Below are positions 57,420-64,000 of a DNA stretch of 64,000 bases, one piece after another; the first letter of the stretch is position 1, and the number at the start of each line of letters is the position of its first letter. This DNA comes from Primorskyibacter aestuariivivens (GTDB lineage Bacteria > Pseudomonadota > Alphaproteobacteria > Rhodobacterales > Rhodobacteraceae): positions 1 through 64,000 of the forward strand of contig NZ_JAQIOZ010000012.1 in NCBI RefSeq assembly GCF_028023675.1, read 5' to 3'. The position numbers and the translations under genes are program-made. Below the pieces are notes generated by a model. That model made no database searches, was not told where the DNA came from, and saw only the letters and a program-made list of their open reading frames with translations.

Positions 57420-57733
57420 GCGTACTGCACGATCTGGAACAGGTGATCGCGTCGCGCAAAGGTGCGGATCCCGACAGCAGCTGGACCGCCAAGCTCTTGG
57501 CAAAGGGGCCAGAGAAATGCGCCGAGAAATTCGGGGAAGAGGCGATTGAGGCGATCATCGCCGCGGCCAAGAACGACCGCGAAAACCTCACTTATGAGGC
57601 CGCGGATGTGCTTTATCACCTTCTGGTCATGCTGGCCGCAAGGGATGTTGCGCTGGATGACGTGCTGGGAGAACTGGCGCGGCGTCAGGGCCTGTCGGGC
57701 ATTGCCGAGAAAGCGGCCCGCGGCAAGGACTGA
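57416..57733 (+). CDS. hisE: Phosphoribosyl-ATP pyrophosphohydrolase
   Basis: This 105-residue stand-alone HisE (MazG-like) performs the second histidine step. The acidic metal motif [14 protein letters not shown] and the downstream [14 protein letters not shown] are visible. Coupled to hisF by a 4-base overlap. hisI is not in the window. Confidence 0.95.
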   Translation: MSVLHDLEQVIASRKGADPDSSWTAKLLAKGPEKCAEKFGEEAIEAIIAAAKNDRENLTYEAADVLYHLLVMLAARDVALDDVLGELARRQGLSGIAEKAARGKD

Positions 57734-57734
57734 T

Positions 57735-58727
57735 CTAGTCAGTCAGTCCCGCCGCCTCGAACACCTGCTGCAAATCCGATTCCGCGCGAGGGCCGACATG
57801 GCGGATCACTTCGCCCGCCACGGCACAGCCCATGCGTCCACAGGTTTCCATGTCACGCCCGTGGGCAAGCCCATAGAGGAAACCGGCGGCAAAGCCATCG
57901 CCCGCACCGGTGGCATCCACGGGAACGATCTTTTGCACGCCCACATCCGTGCGCGTGCCGTCCGCGACAATGGTCACGCCATCGCCGGACCGGGTGCAGG
58001 CGACCAGCGAACAGATTGCCGCCGTGCGCGCCAGCGCGTCCTCCAGATCATCGCTTTCAAACAACGACCGGATCTCGGCCTCGTTGCCGATCACATAGTC
58101 CAACTCGTTCTCGATCAGGTCGAGAAAATCGGCGCGGTGGCGTTCCACGCAGAACGGATCGGAAATCGCGATCCCGGCCTTTCCGCCCGCCGCGCGACAG
58201 GCGCGGGCCATGCGTTTGAAGGCCTCTTTGCCCTTGTCCTTGTCAAACAAGTAGCCTTCGAGAAACACCACCTCGGCGCTGGCGGCGACGCCTTCGTCCA
58301 CATCATCGGGGCCCAGCTCGGCTGAGATGCCCAGATAAGTGTTCATGGAGCGCTCACCGTCGGGTGAGACAAAGATCATCGAGCGCGACGTGGGCAATTC
58401 ACCGCCCGGCACCGGCGGGTTCACAAAGGCCGTGCCGACTTCTTCCATCGCCTTGGCATAGAACCGGCCCAGCGCGTCGTCATGCACCCGGCCCACGAAA
58501 GCGGTGCGCATCCCCAGATTGCCCGCGCCGGCGATGGTATTGGCCACCGAGCCGCCCGCCGCCTGTTTGCGTTCCCCCATGGCGCCATAGAGTACCTCGG
58601 CGCGGTCACGCTCGATCAGCTGCATGATGCCCTTCTGGATGCCCATATGGTCGAGAAAGCTGTCATCGGTCTGGGTGATCACATCGACAACCGCATTGCC
58701 AATTCCGACGAGTTGGTAGGTTTTCAT
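57735..58727 (-). CDS. PfkB-family carbohydrate/nucleoside kinase (adenosine kinase-like)
   Basis: This 330-residue ribokinase-fold kinase has signature 1 (GGSVANTIAGAGNLG) near residue 59 and the catalytic DATGAGDGFAAGFLYGL near 275. The pattern is that of proteobacterial adenosine-kinase-like proteins. ATG 58727 overlaps the stop of nth (4 bases). Substrate is not proven; adenosine is the usual annotation. Confidence 0.87.
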   Translation of the reverse strand: MKTYQLVGIGNAVVDVITQTDDSFLDHMGIQKGIMQLIERDRAEVLYGAMGERKQAAGGSVANTIAGAGNLGMRTAFVGRVHDDALGRFYAKAMEEVGTAFVNPPVPGGELPTSRSMIFVSPDGERSMNTYLGISAELGPDDVDEGVAASAEVVFLEGYLFDKDKGKEAFKRMARACRAAGGKAGIAISDPFCVERHRADFLDLIENELDYVIGNEAEIRSLFESDDLEDALARTAAICSLVACTRSGDGVTIVADGTRTDVGVQKIVPVDATGAGDGFAAGFLYGLAHGRDMETCGRMGCAVAGEVIRHVGPRAESDLQQVFEAAGLTD

Positions 58728-59368
58728 AGGGTCTTGTCCTCGAATTGGCAGAGATCGCGGATGATGCAGGTGCCGCACATCGGTTTGCGCGCCTTGCAGT
58801 GATAGCGGCCATGCAGGATCAGCCAGTGATGCGCATGCTGCTGGAAATCCACGGGAATATTGTCTTCTATTGCGCGCTCTACTGCGTCCACATTCTTGCC
58901 CGGGCAGATGCCGGTCCGGTTGCCGACGCGAAAGATATGGGTGTCCACCGCCTGCGCCGGATAGTGCCACCACATATTCAGCACCACGTTGGCCGTCTTG
59001 CGCCCGACGCCCGGCAGTGATTGCAGCGCCGCTCGGCTGTTCGGCACCTCGCCGCCGTATTCCTCGACAAGGATGCGTGACAGCTTGATCACGTTCTTGG
59101 CCTTGTTACGGTAGAGCCCGATGGTCTTGATGTGTTCGATGACGCCCTCTTCGCCCAGCGCGAGCATCTTTTCCGGCGTATCGGCGATTTTGAACAACTC
59201 TTTGGTGGCCTTGTTCACGCCCGCATCGGTTGCCTGAGCCGACAGCGCAACCGCTACGACAAGCGTATAGGCGTTGACGTGATCCAACTCGCCCTTGGGG
59301 GCGGGGTCCGCATCGCGGAAGCGGTCAAAGATCTCGCGGATCGTATGGTAATCAAGCTGCTTGGCCAT
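58724..59368 (-). CDS. nth: Endonuclease III
   Basis: This 214-residue DNA glycosylase/AP lyase repairs oxidised pyrimidines. The helix-hairpin-helix with catalytic lysine is LPGVGRKTANVVLN, the catalytic aspartate is in VDTHIFRVGNR, and the C-x6-C-x2-C-x5-C iron-sulfur cluster is in CKARKPMCGTCIIRDLC. ATG 59368 is set by homology. Coupled with the PfkB gene and divergent from the Ada-like gene. Confidence 0.97.
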   Translation of the reverse strand: MAKQLDYHTIREIFDRFRDADPAPKGELDHVNAYTLVVAVALSAQATDAGVNKATKELFKIADTPEKMLALGEEGVIEHIKTIGLYRNKAKNVIKLSRILVEEYGGEVPNSRAALQSLPGVGRKTANVVLNMWWHYPAQAVDTHIFRVGNRTGICPGKNVDAVERAIEDNIPVDFQQHAHHWLILHGRYHCKARKPMCGTCIIRDLCQFEDKTL

Positions 59369-59462
59369 GCACGCTCTATGCCCCGGCCCGCCAACATGCG
59401 CAACATTCGGGTCGCAGGGTTTGGGGCCAGGGCGTAACCTGCGTGGCAAAGGAGGCACTGCC

Positions 59463-60302
59463 ATGAGCGAAATGGAAACCGGCTATCATTATCAGGTGAT
59501 GCGCCGGGCGATTGATCTGATCGATGGGGCGGAGCAGCCTATGACGCTGGAAGCGCTTGCCGCCGAGATGCAGATGAGCCCCGCGCATTTCCAGCGGCTG
59601 TTTTCCCGGTGGGTGGGGGTCTCTCCCAAGCGGTATCAGCAATACCTTTCGCTGGGTCACGCGAAATCCCTGTTGCGCGAGCGGTTCACCACGCTTGCCG
59701 CCGCGGATGCCGCCGGTTTGTCAGGAGGGGGACGCCTGCATGACCTGTTCCTGCGCTGGGAAGCGATGAGCCCGGGCGATTATGCCAAAGGGGGCGCCGG
59801 GCTGAGCATTTATTGGGGATGGTATGACAGCCCCTTTGGCCCGGCATTGGTCATGGGAACGGACAAGGGGATCTGTGGTCTGGGCTTTGCGGCAGAGGCC
59901 GGGGCAGAGGAGACCTATCTAGACCTGCGGGGGCGCTGGCCTGCGGCGCGATTTATAGAAGATGCAGAGCGCCTGCGCCAGTGGGTCGAACGGGCCTTTG
60001 GCCAGTCGGATGGCGGGCACGCGCCGCTCTATCTCATCGGCGCTCCGTTTCAGATCAAGGTCTGGGAGGCGCTGCTGGGCATCCCGTCGGGCCACGTGAC
60101 AACCTATTCCGAGATTGCCCAATCCATCGGTAACCCGCGAGCGGTGCGCGCGGTGGGTACAGCCGTGGGGCGAAACCCGGTATCATGGCTCATCCCCTGT
60201 CACCGTGCCCTTCGCAAATCGGGCGGGCTGGGCGGCTATCACTGGGGTATTCCGGTCAAGCGCGCGATGCTTGCGTATGAATCCGCTCGCGCCGATGCCT
60301 GA
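59463..60302 (+). CDS. AraC-HTH/methylated-DNA-protein cysteine methyltransferase (Ada-like)
   Basis: This 279-residue protein has an N-terminal AraC-type helix-turn-helix (about 15-105, LEALAAEMQMSPAHFQRLF). A C-terminal O6-alkylguanine transferase domain follows, with IPCHRAL carrying the acceptor cysteine and PRAVRAVGTAVGRNP as DNA-binding helix. The N-terminal zinc-binding methylphosphotriester domain of true Ada is absent, so self-activation by that route is not expected. It is next to nth, another repair gene. Confidence 0.93.
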   Translation: MSEMETGYHYQVMRRAIDLIDGAEQPMTLEALAAEMQMSPAHFQRLFSRWVGVSPKRYQQYLSLGHAKSLLRERFTTLAAADAAGLSGGGRLHDLFLRWEAMSPGDYAKGGAGLSIYWGWYDSPFGPALVMGTDKGICGLGFAAEAGAEETYLDLRGRWPAARFIEDAERLRQWVERAFGQSDGGHAPLYLIGAPFQIKVWEALLGIPSGHVTTYSEIAQSIGNPRAVRAVGTAVGRNPVSWLIPCHRALRKSGGLGGYHWGIPVKRAMLAYESARADA

Positions 60303-60431
60303 GCCTGTCACGGCATTGTGCGGCGGGATTCCGCCGATTCCCCCTTGCCCCATGCTTGGCGCGGGCGCAGGATCATGGCTATATGAAGCGAAACGCGGCG
60401 CAAAGATCGCGCAAAGCGAATGAGGCAAGAT

Positions 60432-61100
60432 ATGATCAAACGACTGAACAAATCCATTCTTCTGGCATCGGCTGCGGCCCTTGGCCTTGCGGCCTGTACC
60501 CATGACGGGACAGCCCCGAACAATAATGAAAAGACCAAGCAGGGCGCCATCATCGGCGGTCTTGCGGGTGTTGCGACCGGGCTGATCACGGGCGACAACT
60601 CCAAGGAACGCCGCAACCGGGCCATCATCGGTGGCGCGATTGGTGCGGGTGTCGGCGCGGCCATTGGCAACCAGCTCGACAAGCAGGAAGAAGACCTGCG
60701 CCGTGATCTGAACAATTCGCAGGTGCAAATTACCAATACCGGTGACCGGCTGATCGTGACCATGCCGAATGATATCCTGTTCCCGGTGGACAGCGCGGCG
60801 GTGCGGTCCGATCTGGAACGGGATCTGCGGGCGCTGGCGGGTAACCTGCAGGCCTATCCCAATTCCACCATCCAGGTGATTGGCCATACCGACAGCGACG
60901 GTGATGCGGCCTATAACCTCGATCTGTCCCAGCGGCGCGCCTCTTCGGTGGCCAATGTGCTGATTTCCTCCGGCGTTGCCCCGGCGCGTGTCCGGACCAT
61001 CGGGCGTGGCGAAGACCAGCCGGTGGCCGATAACCTGACCCCGGCGGGCAAGGCCCAGAACCGGCGGGTGGAGATCGTGATCCTGCCAAACGCGACCTGA
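60432..61100 (+). CDS. OmpA-family lipoprotein with glycine zipper
   Basis: This 222-residue protein has a lipobox LAAC with C22 as lipidation site. A glycine-zipper segment (about 40-80, IIGGAIGAGVGAAIGNQL) and a C-terminal OmpA/peptidoglycan-binding domain (about 110-220; IQVIGHTDSDGDAAYNLDLS, NRRVEIVI) follow. It tethers the outer membrane to peptidoglycan. ATG 60432 is chosen, four codons after an alternative ATG. A terminator follows. Confidence 0.93.
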   Translation: MIKRLNKSILLASAAALGLAACTHDGTAPNNNEKTKQGAIIGGLAGVATGLITGDNSKERRNRAIIGGAIGAGVGAAIGNQLDKQEEDLRRDLNNSQVQITNTGDRLIVTMPNDILFPVDSAAVRSDLERDLRALAGNLQAYPNSTIQVIGHTDSDGDAAYNLDLSQRRASSVANVLISSGVAPARVRTIGRGEDQPVADNLTPAGKAQNRRVEIVILPNAT

Positions 61101-61123
61101 TATCGCACGACAAATCTGAATGA

Positions 61124-61150
61124 AATCCCGGTGCCCTGCGCCGGGGTTTT
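61124..61150 (+). terminator. Intrinsic terminator after the OmpA-family gene
   Basis: AATCCCGG (61124-61131) pairs with CCGGGGTT (61141-61148, one G-T pair) and is followed by TT and a later TTTTT. Confidence 0.75.
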
Positions 61151-61242
61151 GCATTTTTGTGCAGAGCATGTGCGTCTCAGGGGCTTGTCCCGGGCGCGCG
61201 ACGACGTAGGTCTGGATAAAATGTCGTGATGAAAGGTGCGCT

Positions 61243-61779
61243 ATGACGGTTAAACTTTTGGGTATCTCAGGCTCGCTTCGTGCGGTTTCGACCAACCGCA
61301 AACTGATCCGGGAAGCGGCGCGGCTGTTCGGGGACTGTGATTATACCGAAGCCGATCTGCACCTGCCGCTGTATGACGGCGATCTCGAAAGTGCCCAAGG
61401 TATCCCCGCCGGCGTACAAACACTGGCCGATCAGATCGCCGCGGCGGACGCGGTGGCCATATCTGGACCGGAATACAACAAGGGCGTGTCGGGCGTTCTC
61501 AAGAATGCGCTGGATTGGGTAAGCCGGACAAAGGGCAATCCGTGGCTTAATAAACCGGTTGCCATCCTGTCGGCGGCGGCGGGCCGGGCCGGTGGGGAGC
61601 GCACCCAAACCATGCTGCGGTCTTGCATGGTGGCGTTTCGCCCACGTATCCTTCAGGGGCCTGAAATCCTTGTTGCACAGTCCTCAAGCCAGTTTGACGA
61701 GGAGGGGCGCCTCACGAACGAGCGCTACGAGAAAGCTTTGACCGAGCTGATGCAGGCGCTGCGGAGCGAGATCCGTTAG
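61243..61779 (+). CDS. NADPH-dependent FMN reductase family protein
   Basis: This 178-residue flavodoxin-fold protein has GISGSLRAVSTNRKLIREA as phosphate-binding loop and AISGPEYNKGVSGVLKNALD as the second FMN block, as in the chromate/quinone reductases of the NADPH_FMN_red family. The stop overlaps that of the convergent sugar transferase by 4 bases. Physiological substrate unknown. Confidence 0.9.
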   Translation: MTVKLLGISGSLRAVSTNRKLIREAARLFGDCDYTEADLHLPLYDGDLESAQGIPAGVQTLADQIAAADAVAISGPEYNKGVSGVLKNALDWVSRTKGNPWLNKPVAILSAAAGRAGGERTQTMLRSCMVAFRPRILQGPEILVAQSSSQFDEEGRLTNERYEKALTELMQALRSEIR

Positions 61780-62459
61780 ACGCCTGTGCCCCGCATCACC
61801 ACATTGAACGTGCGTGCGATAAGCGTGACATCGGTGGCAAAGGACATTTCCCGGTAATACCGCGCGTCGAAAATGGCGCGCTCGGAAAAGCTGCTTTCGT
61901 TGCGGACCGAGGTTTGCCACATGCCTGTGATCCCCGGACGCATCACGTAATAGGCGGTTCCGGGGTAGATAGTCCGTTGGTCGACCATCATCGGCCGTGG
62001 GCCGACAAGCGACATGTCGCCCTTGAGCACATTGACCAGCTGCGGCAGCTCATCAAGCGATGTTTTACGAATAAATGCCCCGATTTTCGTGATCCGCGGG
62101 TCATTGCGCAGCTTTTGGGTCCGGTCCCATTCCGCGCGCGCTTCGGGGTTCTCCGCAAGATAGGCCTCAAGCTGTGCGTCAGCATTGGGGACCATGCTGC
62201 GTAACTTCCACATATGGAACACTCTGCCGTTCCGTCCGATACGCTTTTGGAAATACAGCGGCGCACGACCATCAAGGGCAATCACCGCGCACAGCACGCT
62301 AAGAATGATGAACACAGGGATAGCGGACATCAAGACCAGCACGACATCCAGAAAACGCTTTGCAAAGTTGCGATAGAAACCTGCACTGCGGTGTCCCCCA
62401 TGTTGCAAGGCGACATCGCGTTGAAGCTCTACACCGGTGGTCGGTGGTGGCGCATGCAT
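61776..62459 (-). CDS. Priming sugar transferase (bacterial undecaprenyl-phosphate type)
   Basis: This protein of about 227 residues belongs to the WcaJ/PssY family and transfers a sugar-1-phosphate to a lipid carrier to begin exopolysaccharide or capsule synthesis. One membrane helix (RFLDVVLVLMSAIPVFIILS) precedes KLRSMVPNADAQL, the catalytic-type KTSLDELPQLVNVLKGDMSL and VGPRPMMVDQ. The start is uncertain: ATG 62459, or a TTG two codons upstream that is better spaced from AGGAGG. Longer frames are not family-like. No polysaccharide partners are present to its left. Confidence 0.88.
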   Translation of the reverse strand: MHAPPPTTGVELQRDVALQHGGHRSAGFYRNFAKRFLDVVLVLMSAIPVFIILSVLCAVIALDGRAPLYFQKRIGRNGRVFHMWKLRSMVPNADAQLEAYLAENPEARAEWDRTQKLRNDPRITKIGAFIRKTSLDELPQLVNVLKGDMSLVGPRPMMVDQRTIYPGTAYYVMRPGITGMWQTSVRNESSFSERAIFDARYYREMSFATDVTLIARTFNVVMRGTGV

Positions 62460-63372
62460 TGTCAACGTGTTGCCCTCCTGAAGGCACGTATTGACGAAAG
62501 CAAGAATGTCAGTTTTGGCAGTCAGGGAGCGAGCTGACCCAACAAGACACTGTGCATACACGCAGGTCGTTGGATTTATCCCGTTACCATTTATGTGCGG
62601 CAGAATCTGAGTACGATTCTTATCGCGGTGCAGACTACCTATTACCCAACACTTCACTCCCTGGTGAAAGCACCAACCCCCAAGTGCGTATTTCAAGTCC
62701 GATCATTCGAACTTAACTCGACTTTTACGAAAATGGCTGGCCACGAAGCCGCCGTCAACAGGCCACAGTTGAGGCACAATTATGGCGTGAGTGAGGGTGT
62801 GGGGTAAATTAAAACCGCTCACTCGAGTGGACGTTTGGGCGCCGAGTCGGTCGCGGGCAGGCGTTTAAAGGTGAAACTTTGAGGCACGTTTGTGATCGGG
62901 TGATTTTGCAAGACGTGCTGGGGTTGTATTGCCTGTCAGATTGTTCGAAAAATCACGACAATCTTCGAATTTGGCTGGTTCGATGTCCGAAACTGCATCC
63001 AAATATTAACCAATTCGATGCCATATAGCAGCCAAATGGCGGGAAAATCCTTGAATTTTCCCATTGACGCCCACTCGGCAAGTGCGCTCCGGCGCACGAC
63101 CTTGACGCGACTGCGCGGCGCATCGCTCTTGCTTGACCGGGGCGTTCGGCCTGTTTCTGGCGATTGATGACGTCGCGGAAACAAACTGTTTTTCAATCCT
63201 GAGTAGTTTTCCGCAAGCCGTTGAATCCTGAAATGTGGCGAGAATTGGGCAAAACTGGTGGCGTTGCTGCGATTGATTCGCTTCATTGCGACAGCTCCGG
63301 GCACCCGCACCGTTGCATGGCACGACCTGAGGCTTTATTGCCGAGCGAACTCAAATTCCGGGAGCCGCTGTC
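62460..63372. other. Long intergenic region between the sugar transferase and RNase D genes
   Basis: About 900 bases without a convincing gene, visibly richer in A+T than the surroundings. It contains a stem GGGAAAAT/ATTTTCCC (63041-63048 and 63055-63062), a 10-bp palindrome CACTCGAGTG (62820-62829) and two TTGAGGCAC words (near 62769 and 62878). Small open frames in it have no recognisable family. It may carry promoters for the divergent neighbours or a small RNA. Confidence 0.5.
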
Positions 63373-63984
63373 ATGGCAAACAAGCTTTACAAGGGCGATC
63401 TGCCTGATGATCTCGACCTTGGCCCTGTGGTCGCGATTGATTGTGAGACCATGGGACTGAATCCGCATCGGGACCGGCTCTGCGTGATCCAGATGTCCTC
63501 GGGCGACGGCAACGCGCATCTGGTTCAAGTCGAAAAGGGCCAGCGTGAAGCGGCGAACCTCTGCCGGATGCTGACCGACCCCAATGTGCTGAAACTGTTT
63601 CATTTCGGCCGGTTCGACATCGCGGCCATGTATCACGCCTTTGGCGCGGTAGCGGCACCGGTCTATTGCACCAAGATCGCAAGCAAGCTGATCCGCACTT
63701 ATACGGACCGTCACGGGCTCAAGAACCTGCTGCAGGAATTGCTGGGTGTCGACATTTCCAAGCAGCAGCAATCCAGCGATTGGGGTGCGCCGGAACTGAC
63801 CGCGGCACAGCTTGACTATGCGGCGTCTGATGTTCTGTATCTCCACCGACTGCGCGAGGAGCTGAATATCAGGCTCGAACGCGAAGGCCGTATGGAGATG
63901 GCGCAGGCCTGCTTCGATTTCCTGCCGATGCGCGCTCGGCTGGATCTTGCCGGTTGGCCGGAGCAGGATATCTTTGCGCACTGA
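63373..63984 (+). CDS. Ribonuclease D-like 3'-5' exonuclease, short form
   Basis: This 203-residue protein consists only of the DEDDy exonuclease domain: D23 and E25 in AIDCETMGL, D82 in HFGRFDIAAM, Y149 and D153 in DYAASDVLYL. The C-terminal HRDC domains of full RNase D are absent, as in many alphaproteobacterial short forms. It probably trims structured RNA 3' ends. Divergent from the sugar transferase across a long intergenic region. Confidence 0.92.
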   Translation: MANKLYKGDLPDDLDLGPVVAIDCETMGLNPHRDRLCVIQMSSGDGNAHLVQVEKGQREAANLCRMLTDPNVLKLFHFGRFDIAAMYHAFGAVAAPVYCTKIASKLIRTYTDRHGLKNLLQELLGVDISKQQQSSDWGAPELTAAQLDYAASDVLYLHRLREELNIRLEREGRMEMAQACFDFLPMRARLDLAGWPEQDIFAH

Positions 63985-64000
63985 CCGGGCGTACCTACAT

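Noticed and set aside
62936-63310. A 124-residue open frame on the minus strand in the long intergenic region
   Set aside because: No recognisable family, no clear ribosome-binding site, and composition unlike neighbouring genes; not supported as a gene.
1-64000. CRISPR array, prophage, integrase or replication origin
   Set aside because: No regularly spaced direct repeats, no phage structural or integrase genes, and no DnaA-box cluster were seen; the only mobile signature is the IS481-type fragment at the left edge.

Overview
The window is GC-rich chromosomal DNA, almost wall-to-wall with genes. It looks like a marine alphaproteobacterium of the Rhodobacteraceae (Roseobacter group). The evidence is the gene content: a dihydroxypropanesulfonate/sulfolactate pathway, DUF3035 and DUF2147 lipo/periplasmic proteins, a DUF1674 SDH-assembly protein, an amidoligase-glutamine amidotransferase pair, the rsmB-heparinase-purH order, and split MnmC genes. 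The genus cannot be fixed from the sequence alone.

Region 1 (1-8 kb) is a sulfonate catabolism locus. Beside the edge of an IS481-type element lies a LacI regulator. It is divergent from hpsN, a SDR gene and a zinc dehydrogenase gene (oxidation and probable racemisation of 2,3-dihydroxypropane-1-sulfonate). A convergent GntR regulator is itself divergent from suyA-suyB (sulfolactate sulfo-lyase, giving pyruvate and sulfite) and a ComC-like sulfolactate dehydrogenase. Two striking regulatory palindromes lie in the two divergent promoter regions. No transporter or sulfite-disposal gene is visible here.

Region 2 (8-18 kb) holds a Tat-exported thioredoxin with its CcdA-like partner, the amidoligase/GATase pair followed by a double-caspase-fold protein, then a tightly overlapping run (DUF3429, methyltransferase, rnhA, TRIC channel), and a divergent FAD oxidoreductase and MnmD that together resemble a split MnmC.

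Region 3 (18-30 kb) is mostly on the minus strand: a soluble lytic transglycosylase, and rsmB, heparinase II/III, purH, lspA, DUF3035 lipoprotein and an M16 peptidase pair. dapA is embedded on the plus strand.

Region 4 (30-46 kb) carries a broken SDR gene before dgoK-dgoA, then dapB, rbfA, truB, a DUF1643 protein, an RTX-repeat protein, rpsO, a STAS-less SulP transporter, pnp, an SH3b protein with duplicated flanking domains, a DUF3592 protein and valS.

Region 5 (46-64 kb) has tRNA-Thr, a degenerate sulfotransferase-like protein, pyruvate carboxylase, an SH3 protein, two identical tRNA-Gly genes, a VWA protein, the histidine genes hisB-hisH and hisA-hisF-hisE (interrupted by two inverted DUF2147 genes), a PfkB kinase, nth, an Ada-like repair protein, an OmpA lipoprotein, an FMN reductase, a priming sugar transferase, a long AT-richer intergenic region and a short RNase D.

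Most of the window is housekeeping. The parts that deserve a second look are the operator architecture of the sulfonate locus, the amidoligase/GATase/caspase cluster, and several small domain-architecture oddities.
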